The notes beneath the pieces were generated by a model, which made no database searches, was not told the origin of the DNA, and was given only the letters and a program-made list of their open reading frames with translations. A DNA stretch of 64,000 nt from UBA1494_A sp963973975. Its GTDB lineage: Bacteria; Bacteroidota; Bacteroidia; Flavobacteriales_E; Vicingaceae. Position numbers and translations under genes: made by a program. This document shows, one piece after another, positions 32,914-42,400 of the stretch. Position 1 is the stretch's first letter. The number at the start of each line of letters is the position of its first letter. The DNA is taken from NCBI GenBank assembly GCA_963973975.1, contig CAXBCF010000005.1:62001-126000 (forward strand), in the 5' to 3' direction.

Positions 32914-33749
32914 AAAGGCTAATTTGGATTTCTATTGTTTTTATTTTTGCTTGTCACTCTGAGCCAAACCCTGAATACAAAACTTTAAAATCTGGTATCA
33001 AATACAAATTACATCAATTTGGAGATGGTAAATCCTTAGAAGGTTTTACAGATTTTAGTTTGTATCTGTTAGTAACTGATTTAAGTGGAGATACTTTACA
33101 CTATGTTCCAAATTATTTTTATTTTAAAGAATTGAAGAATAATAGCTTGGACAGCGTGTGGCGAAACTTTAATGTTGGTGACAGTCTAAGTTTATTGTTA
33201 CCAAGGAAATACGTCAATAAGAACTTTAATTTTTACCAAGTTCTTCAATCAGATGAAGGTAAAGTTCTATTAAACGCTCGAATTTTAGAATCATACCAGC
33301 ATAATGAAGCTGAAATAGCTAAAGAAGTTACTCACTCTAAAAGAGAGCTTTTTGAACAAGCGGAATTAAAAAGATATTTAAACCAAATTGAAGAAAAAAT
33401 TGATACAATTGAAGATGTTTTAAAGATTATTAAAGTGAAAGTGCAAGATGAAGCACCAGAAATTAAATTTGGAAGCAAAGTAAGTTTACATTATACAGGA
33501 AGATTCTTGAATGGGTATATTTTCGACAATACTTATAATAAAGGAGTTATGCCAACTTTTGTTTACGGGCAGGAGTATCAGCTAATTGAAGGAATGCATT
33601 TAGGATTAAATGGCATGAAAGAAGGCGAATCAGTAAAAATTATTGTACCTTCGCGCCGCGGTTTTGGAGAGGAGGGTTCTCTAGCGGGAATTGTACCTCC
33701 ATATACAGCAGTAATATTTGATGTAGAAATTATAAAAGTTATTAACTAA
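32910..33749 (+). CDS. FKBP-type prolyl isomerase lipoprotein, two FKBP-like domains
   Basis: 279 residues starting with MKRLIWISIVFIFACHSEP, a short lipoprotein signal (Cys15). The N-terminal half is a degenerate FKBP-like domain (YKTLKSGIKYKLHQFGDGKS to about 120). A charged helical linker follows and then a standard FKBP domain from about 180 (VSLHYTGRFLNGYIFDNTYN, IEGMHLGLNGMKEGESVKII, FGEEG, IPxYxxVIFDVEII-type end). Starts inside the previous stop (ATGA). Likely a periplasmic or outer-membrane folding factor. Confidence 0.83.
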   Translation: MKRLIWISIVFIFACHSEPNPEYKTLKSGIKYKLHQFGDGKSLEGFTDFSLYLLVTDLSGDTLHYVPNYFYFKELKNNSLDSVWRNFNVGDSLSLLLPRKYVNKNFNFYQVLQSDEGKVLLNARILESYQHNEAEIAKEVTHSKRELFEQAELKRYLNQIEEKIDTIEDVLKIIKVKVQDEAPEIKFGSKVSLHYTGRFLNGYIFDNTYNKGVMPTFVYGQEYQLIEGMHLGLNGMKEGESVKIIVPSRRGFGEEGSLAGIVPPYTAVIFDVEIIKVIN

Positions 33750-33751
33750 AA

Positions 33752-34684
33752 ATGATTATGAAAAAAATTGCAATTGGGTTTAACTTGCTTTTAGCAAGTG
33801 TATTAGTTGTTTCTTGTGGAAATACTCAAAACAGTAAGTATCCTGGTTTTGAAAAAATTGAAAATGGTCTTCACGTAAAATATTTTGAAAAAAATGCTGA
33901 AGGTCGTCCAGCTAAAATTGGAGAAGTTATTTCAATGTCGATGATGTATTCTTTGAATGATGATTCAGTAATTTTTGATTCCCGCGAAATGGGTCAACCA
34001 GTTCAAATGCGTTTAGATTCGGGTAAATATGAAGGTGATCTTTCGAATGCTTTGGCAAGATTGAATGTTGGTGACAGTGTAGCAATAATTGTAAATGGAA
34101 TGGATTTTTTCAAAAAAACAGCAATGGTTAGAGAGTTGCCTCCATTTATTGATTCAACTAGTACATTGCACTTTTATGTTAAGTTGAATAAAGTTGAAAC
34201 AATGGAAGAGCTTCAAGCTGCTCAAAATGCCGAAATAGAAGCATATAGAAGTAGTGAAGTTGAACAAAGAACTCAATACTTAACTGACAATAATATTACA
34301 ACTGAACCAACAGCTAGTGGTTTAATCTTTATTCTTAAAGAGAAAGGAAGTGGTAAAAATGCTGAAGCTGGAAATATAGTAAGAGTTAATTACACTGGAA
34401 AATTGTTAGACGGAACTTATTTTGATACAAGCATTGAATCAGTAGCTAAAGAAGAAGGACTTTTCACTGAAGGAAGAACTTATGAGCCAATTGAATTTAC
34501 ATTAGGTCAAGGACAAGTTATTAAAGGTTGGGATGAAGGCATAGCAATGATGAATGTAGGTGATAAAGCTCAGTTTATTATCCCATCTGAATTGGCATAT
34601 GGTGAAAACGTAAGACCAGGTGGTCCTATTCCTCCATTTGCAACTTTAGTATTTGATGTAGAGCTTGTTGAGGTATTTGAATAA
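33752..34684 (+). CDS. FKBP-type prolyl isomerase lipoprotein, two FKBP-like domains
   Basis: 310 residues; ATG 33752 or 33758 (the latter gives MKKIAIGFNLLLASVLVVSC with the lipobox Cys at 20). N-terminal FKBP-like domain about 40-150 (KIGEVISMSMMYSLNDDSVI). Helical linker, then a well-conserved FKBP domain about 205-310 (VRVNYTGKLLDGTYFDTSIE, QVIKGWDEGIAMMNVGDKAQ, IPSELAYGENVRPGGPIPPF). Same domain plan as the gene before it, so the two are probably an ancient duplication. Ends ahead of a terminator. Confidence 0.87.
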   Translation: MIMKKIAIGFNLLLASVLVVSCGNTQNSKYPGFEKIENGLHVKYFEKNAEGRPAKIGEVISMSMMYSLNDDSVIFDSREMGQPVQMRLDSGKYEGDLSNALARLNVGDSVAIIVNGMDFFKKTAMVRELPPFIDSTSTLHFYVKLNKVETMEELQAAQNAEIEAYRSSEVEQRTQYLTDNNITTEPTASGLIFILKEKGSGKNAEAGNIVRVNYTGKLLDGTYFDTSIESVAKEEGLFTEGRTYEPIEFTLGQGQVIKGWDEGIAMMNVGDKAQFIIPSELAYGENVRPGGPIPPFATLVFDVELVEVFE

Positions 34685-34704
34685 TCGATAGTATTGAAGT
34701 TTTT

Positions 34705-34744
34705 AAAAGGCCCTTTTGCGATTACGCTTTAGGGCTTTTTTTTT
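34705..34744 (+). terminator. Intrinsic terminator of the nrnA-FKBP operon
   Basis: AAAAGGCCC (34705-34713) pairs with GGGCTTTTT (34732-34740) apart from one bulged G. An inner GCG/CGC stem closes ATTA (34718-34727). Nine T residues follow. Confidence 0.78.
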
Positions 34745-34810
34745 AATAATCATTCACATAAGAATGTTGAGAAAGTACTATAATAGTATGTTTTATGTAA
34801 TTAGCTTTGT

Positions 34811-34818
34811 TAAATTTG
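34811..34818 (+). promoter_or_regulatory. Candidate -7 box TAAATTTG upstream of the flavoprotein gene
   Basis: TAAATTTG, about 30 nt before the ATG at 34849. A second match, TAGCTTTG, lies at 34802-34809. No clear -33 TTTG for either. Confidence 0.42.
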
Positions 34819-34848
34819 TTACTTTAAGAATTCATTAAATTCTTTAGA

Positions 34849-36429
34849 ATGGAAAATAATGTAAGCATGGAAAAATATGACTTATGTGTCATTGGTGGGG
34901 GACCTGCTGGTTATGCAGCAGCTATGAGGGCTATCGATTTTAGAAAGAAAGTACTTCTTGTAGAAAAAGATAAACTTGGTGGCTATGGGATCTACGATGG
35001 CGCACTTGCTTCAAAAACCATGTGGGAGTTTTCGACTAGAATCAAAACTGTTAAAGATGAAATTGGCCAAGATAAAAGAATAGATGTACCATTTTCTAAA
35101 GTAAAGGAAATAATCGATGAAGCACTATTTGAGCGTAAATTCCAACTTTCTTGCCATCTTAGAATTATCCATGCAGAAACAGGGTTGATTAATTATGAAA
35201 AGGGTGAAGCAAGTTTTATCAGTGCAAATGAAATATTAATTAAAAAGGGAGATGGCAGCTCTTTTTCAATTTTTGCTGAAAATACAATTATTGCAACTGG
35301 CAGTAGACCAAGAACAATCTCTAATATTGGAGTTGATGAGAAAAGTATATTAACATCTGACGGCATATTACACCTTAAAGAATTTCCTAAAAGCATGGTT
35401 ATTTTGGGAGCTGGAGTAATAGGTTGTGAATTTGCATCGATGTTTTCAAATTTTGGTCAAACAAAAATTTATTTGATTGATAAAGCTGAAAGAATATTAC
35501 CCTTTGAAGATGAAGATGTAGCCGATATGGTTGCTAATAATTTGGAGGAAAACGGTGTAGTTATTCATAGAGGTGCTAATCTAATTCGAATGGAGAAGAA
35601 AGATGGCATGATTGAATATGAAATTGAGAACAATGATGGTAAAAGAGAAGTGATACGCGTTGAAAAAGCAATGTTATCAATAGGTCGAGTTCCAAATATT
35701 GAAGATCTTGGTTTAGAAAATGCTGGGGTCACAATGAGTAAAAGAGGAGTACATATAGGTGATGAGGATACGAGAACGAATGTGCCAAATATTTATGCAG
35801 TTGGAGACGTTTCAGGAAGAATGGCGCTTGTTAATGTTGGAGAAAGAGAAGCGCGACATGCTGTCGTAAAAATGTTTGCTGATTTTCCAGTTATGCCCAT
35901 TCATTACGAAAATATTTCTACAATCATGTTCTTAAACCCTGAGGTTGCTGCGGTAGGGTTAAATGAACAACAAGCTGAAGAACATAAAATACCGATACGT
36001 GTGTCTAAAGTTGATTATTCAACTATTGCAAGAGCTATTGCAATGCGAAAGACAAATGGATTCTTCAAAATTATTGTTTCAGATGACGACGATATGAAGA
36101 TTCTTGGAATGCGTGCAGTTGGAGAACACGCTTCGAGTGCCATTCAAGCAGTTGCGCTCTTAATTTACATGAATAAAGGTTTAGACGAGTTAGTTCACAT
36201 GATTCACCCACATCCATCAATTGTTGAAGGAGTTCAAGAATGTGTTCGAATGCTTGTTGGTAAATCTGTCTATAAGTCTTCTATCTTTAAAGACAAATTA
36301 AAATGTTATAGGAGAACTACAGACGGTGAAATCTTGCCTTTACATGTGCTTTCTACTTCTCCTGAACACAGTATGAACAGAGAGAAAATAAGAGACATCA
36401 ATAAAAGTGATTTTCACAAGGAATATTAA
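34849..36429 (+). CDS. Dihydrolipoamide-dehydrogenase-like flavoprotein lacking the redox disulfide
   Basis: 526 residues. FAD-binding CVIGGGPAGYAAAMRAIDF, NAD(P)-binding VILGAGVIGCEFASMFSNFG, and YAVGDVSGR are intact. The interface has HPHPSIVEGVQE with the His-Glu base. At the site where lipoamide dehydrogenases have C-x4-C (CLNVGCIPSK) this protein has GIYDGALASK, so both cysteines are gone. It cannot use the normal dithiol chemistry. Soluble transhydrogenase (SthA) also lacks the full pair and is one alternative. A C-terminal extension of about 55 residues (LKCYRRTTDGEILP...) is unusual. Single-gene unit between a terminator and a convergent gene. Reaction unknown. Confidence 0.85.
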   Translation: MENNVSMEKYDLCVIGGGPAGYAAAMRAIDFRKKVLLVEKDKLGGYGIYDGALASKTMWEFSTRIKTVKDEIGQDKRIDVPFSKVKEIIDEALFERKFQLSCHLRIIHAETGLINYEKGEASFISANEILIKKGDGSSFSIFAENTIIATGSRPRTISNIGVDEKSILTSDGILHLKEFPKSMVILGAGVIGCEFASMFSNFGQTKIYLIDKAERILPFEDEDVADMVANNLEENGVVIHRGANLIRMEKKDGMIEYEIENNDGKREVIRVEKAMLSIGRVPNIEDLGLENAGVTMSKRGVHIGDEDTRTNVPNIYAVGDVSGRMALVNVGEREARHAVVKMFADFPVMPIHYENISTIMFLNPEVAAVGLNEQQAEEHKIPIRVSKVDYSTIARAIAMRKTNGFFKIIVSDDDDMKILGMRAVGEHASSAIQAVALLIYMNKGLDELVHMIHPHPSIVEGVQECVRMLVGKSVYKSSIFKDKLKCYRRTTDGEILPLHVLSTSPEHSMNREKIRDINKSDFHKEY

Positions 36430-37550
36430 GGTCTAAAAGCAGTGTTGTTAACAAAACTACTGTCTGTTAATGCCATTAGAAAGGCGACAAGGTCTTCTCG
36501 CTCTTGATTATTTAAATTTCTAAACTTCATAGTAGCATCTAAGTTTGGTGATGTAGTCTGAACATCGTCAGCATAAAAATCTACGACTTCACGAATAGTG
36601 TTGAATCTTCCATCATGCATATATGGAGCTGAAAATGCTAGATTTCTTAATGAAGGTGTTTTAAATTTTCCATAATCAGATGCTCGCTTTGTAACGGAAG
36701 CAAGACCTGAGTCAGGAACTAGATCAAGTCCATTGTTTCTAAATTCATTGTCGGTCCACAAAGGGTTATAAAAATCTCCGTGGCAATGAAAACAATCTCC
36801 TTTTTCTTCCTGCATAAATAAATCAAAACCCCTCAATTCTTGAGCAGTTAGAAAATTATCACCTGGAATATTAACTCCAGCAATGTTCTTAATTACATGC
36901 TTATCGACTCTAGAATTACCACTAATTAATGTTCTTTCAAACTGGGCTATTGCTTTTACTACTAAATTAGAATCAATTAACTCTGTTTCAAAAGCAGCTT
37001 TAAAAAGCGGTGGATAATTTGGGTCGTTTTGAAGTTTAGAGACAACATTTACCCACGTTTCTTGCATCTCTCTTGGATCAGTTACCGGACCAAAGGCTTG
37101 TTCTTCTAAAGTGCTGACATTTCCATGCCAATTAAAACGTTGGCTTGTAACAGAAACCCAAGCAAGATTAAAGAGTGGCATTGCATTTCTTATGCTAGTA
37201 GTTCCATTTACTCCAAAACTAAAAGGGTTCCCCTCATCATTAAATGCTTTATCAGGTTTATGACAGCTGGCACAAGAAATTGAATTATCTTTTGATAACT
37301 TTTTTTCAAAAAATAACTTTTTTCCTAAAGCTATTCCCTCAACTGTTAAAGGATTGTCTTCCGGAAAAACAGGAGAAATTAGGTATCCAAAATGTGGTGG
37401 TGTTTCTAAAACATATGGTGTGGGAGAAGAATTTCCATTACCTCCACCGTTTGTATTGGTATTATCTGTAGAATCATCATCGTCTCGACAAGCTGTTAAG
37501 GCGATGATGATGATTGTACATATAAAAAAAAAGTAGAGTCTTATGCGCAT
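36426..37550 (-). CDS. Di-heme MauG/CcP-family lipoprotein, MbnH-like
   Basis: 374 residues. Signal with lipobox ALTAC (Cys21), then an Asp/Asn/Gly-rich linker. Two c-type heme sites: CASCH (93-97) and CFHCH (253-257), with the surrounding MauG/cytochrome-peroxidase framework (LGKKLFFEKKLSKDNSISCA, FNWHGNVSTLEEQAFGPV, PSLRNLAFSAPYMHDGRF). These enzymes make high-valent heme intermediates. It begins 2 bp after the MbnP-like gene; that pairing defines MbnH, which oxidises a tryptophan of MbnP in methanotrophs. Its stop overlaps the convergent flavoprotein gene by 4 bp. Ordinary peroxidase activity remains possible. Confidence 0.85.
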   Translation of the reverse strand: MRIRLYFFFICTIIIIALTACRDDDDSTDNTNTNGGGNGNSSPTPYVLETPPHFGYLISPVFPEDNPLTVEGIALGKKLFFEKKLSKDNSISCASCHKPDKAFNDEGNPFSFGVNGTTSIRNAMPLFNLAWVSVTSQRFNWHGNVSTLEEQAFGPVTDPREMQETWVNVVSKLQNDPNYPPLFKAAFETELIDSNLVVKAIAQFERTLISGNSRVDKHVIKNIAGVNIPGDNFLTAQELRGFDLFMQEEKGDCFHCHGDFYNPLWTDNEFRNNGLDLVPDSGLASVTKRASDYGKFKTPSLRNLAFSAPYMHDGRFNTIREVVDFYADDVQTTSPNLDATMKFRNLNNQEREDLVAFLMALTDSSFVNNTAFRP

Positions 37551-37552
37551 TT

Positions 37553-38362
37553 CTAATTATTCATAATTGTAAATACACTAGGTCCATTTTCGTTTAATTT
37601 TAGTTGAGCATTGTAATTGGGCATTATCATGGTATTCCAAATATTAAAGTCCCACTCATATGGATCTTCATACCATTGCTCAACATTCATTACAATATCA
37701 AATGAAAAGTCACTTCCAACATTAATTGAAGAATTTGTTGGCATGGCAGTAAAGTGATTTATAGTTGTAACAGGAGGAGTTACCATGTTATTTCTTGCTG
37801 TTCCCATGTGTGTCGCAAAAAACTTGCTCGTACCAACACTATCATACTCGCCCTCTAATTGCATAAAGTGATATCCACCACCTAACATAACAGGCCACCC
37901 CCAATTTGCAGTATTCAGATCAGGATAAGCACCTGAATTATTGTCATTCTCATCAAATCCGAAAGTAAATGATATGGAAGTGTAGTTTCCTTCAGGAACT
38001 TTAGTGTTTGGTTTATATTTGAATGAAGCGGTATCTGTAATATCAACAAAATGGTATCCATCAATCACAAAAGATGAACCATCAGCTCGATTAAAGCTAA
38101 GGTTTGAAATTAGATATCGCAAACGTGAGATGTTAAAGGACTGTCCTTTAGCATTGGAGTATGGTTTGCCAGGTGTATTTAATTCAACAGCTATTCCATT
38201 AGCCATTTGCTTCATGTTTATGGTTGCAGCATAGGAATTTGTTCCTGTAGGTGGATTTGTTGGATTTGGATTATCGTCATCGTCATTACAAGAGACAATG
38301 CCAAAACTTAACAATGGTGCAACTAAGGCTATTAAAAGTTTTTTTCTAAAGGCTAGGTTCAT
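37553..38362 (-). CDS. MbnP-like copper-binding-family lipoprotein
   Basis: 269 residues. Signal with lipobox GIVSC (Cys25) and an Asp-rich linker. The mature region opens with a beta-rich stretch, then RLRYLISNLSFNRADGSSFV and HFVDITD, typical of the MbnP family. NWGWPVMLGGGYHFMQLEGE carries Trp154, Trp156 and His165, and FFATHMG gives His185. The family includes the MbnP protein of methanobactin operons, where a Trp is converted to kynurenine and copper is bound. Here there is no methanobactin locus; the only partner is the di-heme gene 2 bp downstream. Copper binding is an inference. Confidence 0.8.
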   Translation of the reverse strand: MNLAFRKKLLIALVAPLLSFGIVSCNDDDDNPNPTNPPTGTNSYAATINMKQMANGIAVELNTPGKPYSNAKGQSFNISRLRYLISNLSFNRADGSSFVIDGYHFVDITDTASFKYKPNTKVPEGNYTSISFTFGFDENDNNSGAYPDLNTANWGWPVMLGGGYHFMQLEGEYDSVGTSKFFATHMGTARNNMVTPPVTTINHFTAMPTNSSINVGSDFSFDIVMNVEQWYEDPYEWDFNIWNTMIMPNYNAQLKLNENGPSVFTIMNN

Positions 38363-38488
38363 AATTTTAAAAATTAAATGAATGATAAAGTTTATGTAAT
38401 AAAGTTATGCAAATTTCTATTTTATTTGAGTTTTTGATTCATATAAATTCTCAATTGCTCTTAACTTAGACGCAATATTTAAAAAAGG

Positions 38489-39409
38489 TTGCCTCTGTCT
38501 TTAGTAATAATTTTAGGTCCAACAGCAGTTGGAAAAACTGCGCTAGCTGCTAATTTGGCTTTTTCTATAAATGGAGAAGTAATTAGTGCAGACAGTCGTC
38601 AAGTTTATCGGAAAATGGACATAGGAACTGGAAAGGATCTCAATGAATTTCAGATTGAAGGTCAAACAATACCGTATCATTTAATAGATACCCGTGATAT
38701 TGGACAAGAGTACAATGTTTTTCAATTTCAAAAAGATTTTTATAAGGCATATGAAGCTATAAGAAGAAGAAATAATATACCAATTTTATGTGGTGGAACA
38801 GGTTTATACCTTGAGGCTGCATTATCAAAACAGCAATTACTTGAAGTGCCAGAAGATAAACTATTGCGGCAAGAGTTAGCAACTAAATCTCTAATTGAAC
38901 TACAAAATTTTTTAAAAAGTTTAGTTGATGATTTACACAATAGCACTGATTTAACTGATAAAGAACGCATTTTAAGGGCGATTGAAATAGCTAGTTACAA
39001 GAAGGAAAATCAACATTTAATCAAAGTATCACCTATAGAAAAGTCCATCGTTTTTGGTATTAAAATGGAGCGAGCTGCTCTGAGAGAGAGAATTAAAGTT
39101 CGACTAGAAGATCGCCTTTCAAACGGAATGGTGGAGGAAGTTTCAAAGTTGTTAGATTCGGGCATTACTTTAAGTCAATTAAAATGGTTTGGATTGGAAT
39201 ATAAATTTATTGCTGCTTATCTTGCCAAGGAAATAAGCTACAATGAGATGTTTGAACAACTGTTACAGAGCATACGAAGATTTTCTAAAAAGCAAATGAC
39301 TTGGTATAGAAGAATGGAAAAGAATGGAACTAAAATTCATTGGATGGATGCTGATTGGACTATGGAGAAGAAGCTGAACTTTATTCAAGAAAGAATTGAT
39401 TCAGAATGA
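38489..39409 (+). CDS. miaA: tRNA dimethylallyltransferase
   Basis: 306 residues. P-loop LGPTAVGKTALAANLA, then NGEVISADSRQVYRKMDIGT, IPILCGGTGLYLEA and the tRNA-binding region ending KQMTWYRR. MiaA prenylates A37 of tRNAs that read UNN codons. The start must be TTG at 38489 (MPLSLVIILGP), because an in-frame TAA lies three codons upstream. Its stop overlaps the helicase gene by 4 bp. Confidence 0.93.
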   Translation: MPLSLVIILGPTAVGKTALAANLAFSINGEVISADSRQVYRKMDIGTGKDLNEFQIEGQTIPYHLIDTRDIGQEYNVFQFQKDFYKAYEAIRRRNNIPILCGGTGLYLEAALSKQQLLEVPEDKLLRQELATKSLIELQNFLKSLVDDLHNSTDLTDKERILRAIEIASYKKENQHLIKVSPIEKSIVFGIKMERAALRERIKVRLEDRLSNGMVEEVSKLLDSGITLSQLKWFGLEYKFIAAYLAKEISYNEMFEQLLQSIRRFSKKQMTWYRRMEKNGTKIHWMDADWTMEKKLNFIQERIDSE

Positions 39410-42400
39410 AAAAATTTAAAGTTTTTAAATCATCTGCCGGTTCTGGAAAGACTTTCACTTTGGTGAAGGAGTTTCTGAAAATCTGTTTGCGAACTAAAAA
39501 TCCTTTTGCATTTACCACGATTTTGGCTATCACCTTTACCAATAAGGCCACTTTTGAAATGAAAGGAAGAGTTGTAGCAGCTCTTGAAACTTTGTCGGGC
39601 GAAGAAGCTAATACGGTTTTAGCTGATATATTAAGTGTAGAATTAGAACTAAGTCATTCTGAAATTGCAGCTAGAAGTAAAGTACTATTAGCACACATCC
39701 TTCACAATTATGCTGATTTAAATATCAGCACCATCGATAAATTCAGCCATAAAATTCTGCGAACTTTCGCAAAGGATTTAGGACTTTCAATCAACTTTCA
39801 GGTTGAAATTAAGGAGGAGCAACTATTATTGGATGTGATTCGAGAGATGATGGATCAGGTTGGCAGAGATGAACTTGTAAGTGATTTATTATTGCGTTAC
39901 GTCGATTTTAGGATGCAAGAAGAGAAAAGTTGGAAACTAGAAAATGAGCTGCACAAATTTTCGAGGAGTTTAATTGGAGAGCAAAGTACTGAATACCTTA
40001 AATCATTGAGAAATAAGTCAGTCAAAGACTTTCAAACTTTTCAAGCAGAATATAAAAAAAATAATCAAATTTTTGAAAATCAATTAATTGCTATTTCTAA
40101 AAAAGCAATGGATTTAATTGATAAAGCTGGTGTAGACAATGCCTCTTTTGCAGGAACTGCCAAAATATCAATCTATTTTAGAAGACATTTAAATCTAGAG
40201 TTTTTTCCTACTTCTACTCAACTTACTACTAACGTAGAAAAGAATAATTGGTATTCTGGAAAATGTACTTCTGCTCAAAAAGGGGCAATTGATTCTATTT
40301 CGAATGAATTGACTAAACTCTTTTATGAAACTGAAAAACTGCTTGAGGAAGAGCAAGCTGATTATTTGGCACGAAGAGAACTCTTAAAGCAGAGTCACAA
40401 TTTAGCCCTGATTAATCAAATCGAAAAGCGCTTTGCTACTTTAAAAGCTTCTGAAAATTTACTGAATATTTCTGATTTTAATCGGTTGATTGCTGGTGTA
40501 GTTTTAAACGAACCCATTCCTTTTATTTATGAACGATTGGGTGAGAAATACAAACACCTAATGATTGATGAGTTTCAAGACACGTCCGTTTTACAGTTTT
40601 TAAATTTATTGCCACTTTTAGAAGAATCACTTGCAAAAGGACACGAAAATTTAATTGTGGGTGATGCCAAACAAGCGATTTATCGTTTTAGGGGAGGGGA
40701 GGTTGATCAATTCGCACAAATGCCTTTTTATAAAGAAAATGAATTGATGAAAAATGATTTAGTTCAGTTTAGAATGCAAAGCCTTCAAGCAAATTATAGT
40801 GAAGAACAGCTGGACCAAAATTTTAGATCTTCTCCCAACATCGTGCAGTTTAACAATCAATTTTTTGATTTTGTAAAGCAAGGTATTTCCAATCCAAGAT
40901 TAAAAGCAATTTTTGAAGGACATGAACAAACACCGGTAAAGAAAAATCCTGAAGGATATGTGGAGATTTCTTTTTTAGAAGGTAAATCTGAAGAGCTTGA
41001 CCTAGAGTATGCTGATTTAAGCTATCAAAAAATCTTACAGGCATTAGAAGATGGCTATTCTTTAAAAGATATAGCTGTATTGTGTAGAAAGAAAGCCGAT
41101 GGAGTTAAAATTGCAGATTACTTGAAGCAAAATGGTATCAGTATTATTTCATCTGAAGCACTTTTAATTGCTAAATATCCCAAAGTTGAATTTCTGGTAA
41201 ATCTATTAAAATGGATGTTTTTGCCTGAGGATGATTTTGTAAAAAAAGAGATTTGTCTGTTTTTATATGAAAATGGATTTGTAAAAGACCAAAGCTTGAA
41301 CGCATTTTATAATTCGGTTTTTAAAAATGGGAAAACCATCAATCAACTTTTTCAAGAATTGGGAATTGAATTTAGTAGACTCAATCAATTAGGTGTTTTC
41401 GAAACGGTTGAAGCGCTTATAAGGCATTTTGGGATGAATATGGAGTATGATCTTTACCTTCAGTTTTTGTTAGACAATGTCTTTGATTTTACAAACAAGC
41501 ATGGGAGTGATGTGAATGCTTTCTTGCTTTGGTGGGAAGACAATAAGCAGAGCCTTTCTTTAGATATTCCTGATGATTTGGATGCAGTTAGCATTATGAC
41601 CATTCACAAATCTAAAGGTTTAGAGTTTCCGATAGTGATTTACCCATTTGCCAATGAAGCTGTAGAATTTAGTTCATTGTACAAGCAAAATTTGTTGTGG
41701 GTAAAAACAGCTATTCCACCTGAAATTCCAATTCCTTTTGCGCTTTCAGAATTTAATTCAAATCTCGAAAAATCGAGTTTAAAGCAATACTTTGATGAGG
41801 AATTAATTAAGAAGGAGATTGATTTAATAAATCAAACCTATGTTGCCTTTACAAGAGCTTCAAACCGGCTTTATATTTTAAGTAATAAACCTGAGAAAGC
41901 ACCTAAAGACTTATTGAATCTTTATAAACTTTTAATGGACTTTACTTCTCAAGGGTTTTTTATAGAAACATCTTCAAACTCTTTTGCTTTCGGTGATTTA
42001 CAAAAGGGTGATGCTGAAAGTAATAAGACAATTCAGGTAGAAAACGATATAAATTTAAAGTTTATCAGCGAGTCTTGGGAAACCAAATTAAAAGTAAGTA
42101 AAGAGGGAGTATTTGAAAATATGTTTAATCAAGAATCTAAGGATTACGGTATTCAAATACATATGATTATGTCCAAACTCAATGCTGCAGAAAGTTTGAA
42201 ACAAGTTTTAACTACTTTTGAATTGAGTGGCCAAATTTCATCATTAGAAAAGCAAGACTTGCAACTTAAATTAGAAAATCTTTTACAAGATTCTAAAGTA
42301 AGAAGGTATTTCGAAAAGAGTAGCTACTCTAAACGGGAAGTTGCGTTGACTGATGGTAAAGGGGGAATTTTTATTCCTGACCGAGTTGTTTATTTTAAAG

